This document shows, in pieces, positions 6,976-8,631 of a DNA stretch of 8,631 nt. Both the position numbers and the translations under genes were made by a program. The DNA comes from Acidobacteriota bacterium (GTDB taxonomy: Bacteria; Acidobacteriota; Holophagae; Thermotomaculales; Thermotomaculaceae). The stretch is taken from contig JAMOUY010000218.1 of assembly GCA_027067895.1 (NCBI GenBank), positions 1-8,631 of the forward strand, given 5' to 3'. Numbering within the stretch: position 1 is the stretch's first letter; each line of letters starts with the position of its first letter. Under the pieces are notes generated by a model. The model saw only the letters and a program-made list of their open reading frames with translations. It was not told the origin of the DNA and searched no databases.

Positions 6976-7043
6976 ACCACAAATAAACGGATTGATTTAT
7001 CTCTTTTGTGGTGATTGATGTTACAAAAAGATGAATTTGTGGT
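6976..7043. repeat. Three copies of the 8-mer TTTGTGGT (one inverted)
   Basis: ACCACAAA at 6976-6983, TTTGTGGT at 7005-7012 and TTTGTGGT at 7036-7043 are spaced 29 and 31 bp start to start, close to three helical turns. The first two form an inverted pair around a 21-nt gap. The array lies between the two divergent promoters, as operator sites would. A regulator is not identified. Confidence 0.55.
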
Positions 7044-7065
7044 TTCCGGCAGGCAAATGTATGTA

Positions 7066-7093
7066 TTGAGATTTTAATTCTAATTGTTAAAAT
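7066..7093 (+). promoter_or_regulatory. Promoter of the glycosyltransferase gene
   Basis: TTGAGA (7066-7071, five of six consensus bases) and TAAAAT (7088-7093, five of six) are separated by 16 bp. The predicted start is near 7100. This makes a TTG at 7097 an impossible initiation codon for this transcript and supports the ATG at 7124. Confidence 0.7.
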
Positions 7094-7111
7094 AGATTGA
7101 CTGTTGAGTTT

Positions 7112-7119
7112 GGGGAAGG
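7112..7119 (+). promoter_or_regulatory. Ribosome binding site deciding the glycosyltransferase start
   Basis: GGGGAAGG lies 4 nt before the ATG at 7124 (7 nt if the GGGGA part pairs). It is the only purine-rich site upstream and selects this ATG over TTG at 7097. Confidence 0.6.
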
Positions 7120-7123
7120 CTTT

Positions 7124-8035
7124 ATGATTAGTTTTATAATGATGGCGAAAAACGTTGAAAAATTTATTCCCGACGCAATTTCTTCTTTGCAAAATGCAAA
7201 GTATAAGGATTGGGAATTGATTGTTATAGACGACCATTCTGACGACAAAACCTATGATGTTGCTTTGGGTTTTGCCGAAAAAGACAAAAGAATAAGGGTT
7301 TACAAAAATAAATACAAAGGCAAGGTAATGGGGACAAATTACGGCTATTCCCTTTCAGAAGGGGATATTATCAAGTGCATTGATTCCGACGATGTTTTGC
7401 TTCCCGATTTCTTTGATTTTATTCCCGAGATGAAAAATTACGACGCGCACTGTCACGACGCATATATAACCGACGACAATCTTAACAACAAATATGTTTA
7501 CAGGGTAAATCCCTCTATAATTGAAAAAGATTATTCCCTTGTCCTTCAAAATCTTACAAGCATTCCCAAGTGGTCGTGGTCTTTTAAAAAAGAAGTTGCG
7601 GAAAAGGTATTTCCCATGCCGGAAAACCTTCCCTTTGAGGACGTGTGGATGTCTCTAACAATAAAGCGATTTGCGAAAAACATACTTCACATTGACAAGC
7701 CTGTTTACAAATACAGGCAGCATTCTTCGCAAACCTTCGGCGGAATTGTAAATTTCAGGAAAGAAACGGTTATCTTTCGCGCAAAAAGAATTTTAAAACT
7801 CATAGAAGAATTGAAAAAAGACAAAAGAATAATGGACGGTTTTTCCGAGGATATTTTTGAGAAAGTAAAAAAATATTCTCTGCTTTCCGCAAAAGAAAAC
7901 CTTTCTTTTAAAGATATTTTCTCTTCCGATTTGCCTCTTTCAATGAAACTCAGACTTACTCTTTTCAGAAAGTTTCCATTTTTAGCCAGACACCTCACAA
8001 TCTTAAAATGGAAAATCCATTCATTTTTTAGTTAA
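7124..8035 (+). CDS. Family 2 (GT-A fold) glycosyltransferase
   Basis: The 303-aa protein begins MISFIMMAKN, the typical first strand of GT2 enzymes. It continues with YKDWELIVIDDHSDDKT (Asp36-Asp37, nucleotide-sugar binding), GTNYGYSLSEGDIIKCIDSDD (the DxD metal motif at 87-89) and LPFEDVWMS (Glu172-Asp173, likely the catalytic-base region). The C-terminal roughly 100 residues are basic and amphipathic (ending LTILKWKIHSFFS) with no obvious transmembrane helix, so it is probably a cytoplasmic or membrane-peripheral enzyme of surface-glycan assembly. Donor and acceptor cannot be read from the sequence. Its position, divergent from gmd-fcl, makes GDP-fucose or another sugar of the same glycan plausible, but family 2 is not the typical fucosyltransferase family. 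The start is chosen from the homology-like N-terminus, the ribosome site at 7112-7119 and the promoter position. Confidence 0.88.
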   Translation: MISFIMMAKNVEKFIPDAISSLQNAKYKDWELIVIDDHSDDKTYDVALGFAEKDKRIRVYKNKYKGKVMGTNYGYSLSEGDIIKCIDSDDVLLPDFFDFIPEMKNYDAHCHDAYITDDNLNNKYVYRVNPSIIEKDYSLVLQNLTSIPKWSWSFKKEVAEKVFPMPENLPFEDVWMSLTIKRFAKNILHIDKPVYKYRQHSSQTFGGIVNFRKETVIFRAKRILKLIEELKKDKRIMDGFSEDIFEKVKKYSLLSAKENLSFKDIFSSDLPLSMKLRLTLFRKFPFLARHLTILKWKIHSFFS

Positions 8036-8044
8036 ATTTTTAAT

Positions 8045-8064
8045 AAAATACTCATGTATTTTTT
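8045..8064 (+). terminator. Weak AT-rich hairpin terminator after the glycosyltransferase
   Basis: AAAATAC (8045-8051) pairs with GTATTTT (8056-8062) around the loop TCAT, and the run of Ts continues to 8064. There is only one G-C pair, so it is a weak intrinsic terminator at best. It abuts the next promoter. Confidence 0.4.
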
Positions 8065-8072
8065 GTTATAAT
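8064..8072 (+). promoter_or_regulatory. Extended -10 promoter of the 3' gene
   Basis: TGTTATAAT is a perfect extended -10 (TGn-TATAAT, hexamer 8067-8072). No good -35 is visible, as is usual for extended -10 promoters. The predicted start near 8079 gives a leader of about 20 nt before the TTG at 8100. Confidence 0.65.
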
Positions 8073-8099
8073 AATCTTTGAAAAATTAGAGAGGGTGTT

Positions 8100-8631
8100 T
8101 TGGCAAGGCATTCTGATTTAAAATACATTTTCAAGAGTTGGTTGGAATATATTTCTTTTGAAAATATTTTGCAAGAAAAAATTTCTTTTCCCAAAAGAAA
8201 GGGGCAAATATCCTTTTCTTTGGAAAATGTTGAAGTTTATTCCAATGGAAAAGTCAATGTCGTATTTAGCGATTCTCAAAAAGAATTTATTAATTCTCTG
8301 AAAGGCAATTCTTTTTGCATTGGGTTGTTTCCGCTTATTGTGGAAGACGAAGAAAAAAATAAAGGAGGTTTCTATCCTCTTTTTATTCTCAAATATGAAT
8401 TTAATAGCAAAGAAAAAATCGATTTGGATGGAATTTTTTCTGTTCCTTTTTTTACGGAGGAAATGTTTTTTCTTTCTGTAGAAACTTTTAAAAGATTTTT
8501 AGGTATTGATTTAAAAGAATATACAATCACTGCTGCATATTCCATAGGGGATGTTGTTGAAGAAGTTTTAGGAATAAAAAACATTTTAAAAGGTAAAAAA
8601 ATAGACGAAGAAAAATTTTTTGCTTACTTAA
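8100..8631 (+). CDS. Unrecognised protein, N-terminal 177 residues (runs off window), TTG start
   Basis: The frame is open from a stop at 8079-8081 to the window end. The only usable start is TTG at 8100, preceded by AGAGAGG (8088-8094) at 5 nt and by an extended -10 promoter at 8064-8072. The protein begins (M)ARHSDLKYIFKSWLEYISFENI and continues with mixed alpha/beta sequence rich in Lys, Glu and Phe. It contains CIGLFPLIVEDEEKNKGG (73-90) followed by FYPLFILKYEF (91-101). No signal peptide or membrane segment is visible. The YPLF-type segment after a conserved entry strand reminds me of the N-terminal region of some large superfamily 1 (DNA2/NAM7-like) helicases, but no P-loop lies in the visible part, so I do not assign a function. 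Codon use matches the neighbours and no frame break is seen. Confidence 0.75.
   Translation, partial: MARHSDLKYIFKSWLEYISFENILQEKISFPKRKGQISFSLENVEVYSNGKVNVVFSDSQKEFINSLKGNSFCIGLFPLIVEDEEKNKGGFYPLFILKYEFNSKEKIDLDGIFSVPFFTEEMFFLSVETFKRFLGIDLKEYTITAAYSIGDVVEEVLGIKNILKGKKIDEEKFFAYL

Larger units (their letters stand above)
6840..7123. other. Divergent intergenic control region, gmd operon / glycosyltransferase
   Basis: These 284 bp separate two divergently transcribed units. They hold a weak candidate promoter for gmd, a good one for the glycosyltransferase, and three copies of the 8-mer TTTGTGGT/ACCACAAA. A short inverted repeat (TTTTG-N6-CAAAA, 6872-6887) lies in the presumed gmd leader. I see no small gene or structured RNA that I can support. 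Confidence 0.6.

Noticed and set aside
7097..7123. N-terminal extension of the glycosyltransferase to TTG at 7097
   Set aside because: It would lie upstream of the predicted transcription start, has no ribosome site, and adds nine residues that GT2 proteins do not need.
6974..7237. 87-aa minus-strand frame across the glycosyltransferase start
   Set aside because: It overlaps the conserved GT2 N-terminus and the promoter and has no ribosome site or recognisable protein; it is a shadow frame.
8361..8369. Perfect ribosome-site-like AAAGGAGGT inside the 3' gene
   Set aside because: No start codon lies at usable distance (the next ATG is about 26 nt on) and the surrounding frame is open; it encodes Lys-Gly-Gly in context.
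8372..8584. 70-aa minus-strand frame antisense to the 3' gene
   Set aside because: The plus-strand frame has a promoter, a ribosome site and continuous coding; the antisense frame has low-complexity composition and no start context.

Overview
This 8.6 kb window comes from a low-GC bacterium with strong Shine-Dalgarno sites (GGAGG-type), SigA/RpoD-like promoters and short GC-rich hairpin terminators. The clear SD usage argues against a typical Bacteroidetes genome. However, the two sugar-nucleotide enzymes carry internal insertions that, as far as I recall, are typical of the Bacteroidetes-type forms. I cannot name the phylum from sequence alone. Nothing in the window looks like a phage, an insertion sequence, a CRISPR array or a stable RNA gene.

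Layout. (1) 1-454, + strand: the 3' end of hutI (imidazolonepropionase, histidine degradation), closed by a bidirectional terminator. (2) 482-4317, - strand: two consecutive paralogous genes for large secreted proteins of 602 and 624 aa. Each has a Sec signal peptide, two tandem beta-sandwich-like repeats and a propeller-like C-terminal half. Each has its own promoter and terminator, and the two promoters share a 29-bp element next to a CRP/FNR-like palindrome. (3) 4467-6839, - strand: a tight gmd-fcl operon making GDP-L-fucose from GDP-D-mannose. (4) 6840-7123: a divergent control region with three copies of an 8-mer and a good + strand promoter. (5) 7124-8035, + strand: a family 2 glycosyltransferase. 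(6) 8100 to the window end, + strand: the start of an unrecognised gene with a TTG start codon, preceded by a perfect extended -10 promoter.

The middle of the window is a cell-surface neighbourhood. gmd and fcl supply an activated deoxysugar, the divergent GT-A enzyme could use it or another donor for surface glycan assembly, and the two exported paralogs are likely surface or secreted proteins. A functional link between the glycan genes and the secreted paralogs is inferred from proximity only.

The most interesting region is the paralog pair. It combines a novel-looking domain architecture, a patch of near-identical DNA within otherwise diverged genes (all differences synonymous), a conserved promoter/operator module, and two homopolymer tracts in only one copy: T9 in the promoter spacer and C7 in the reading frame. 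Together these suggest regulated and possibly phase-variable surface proteins.
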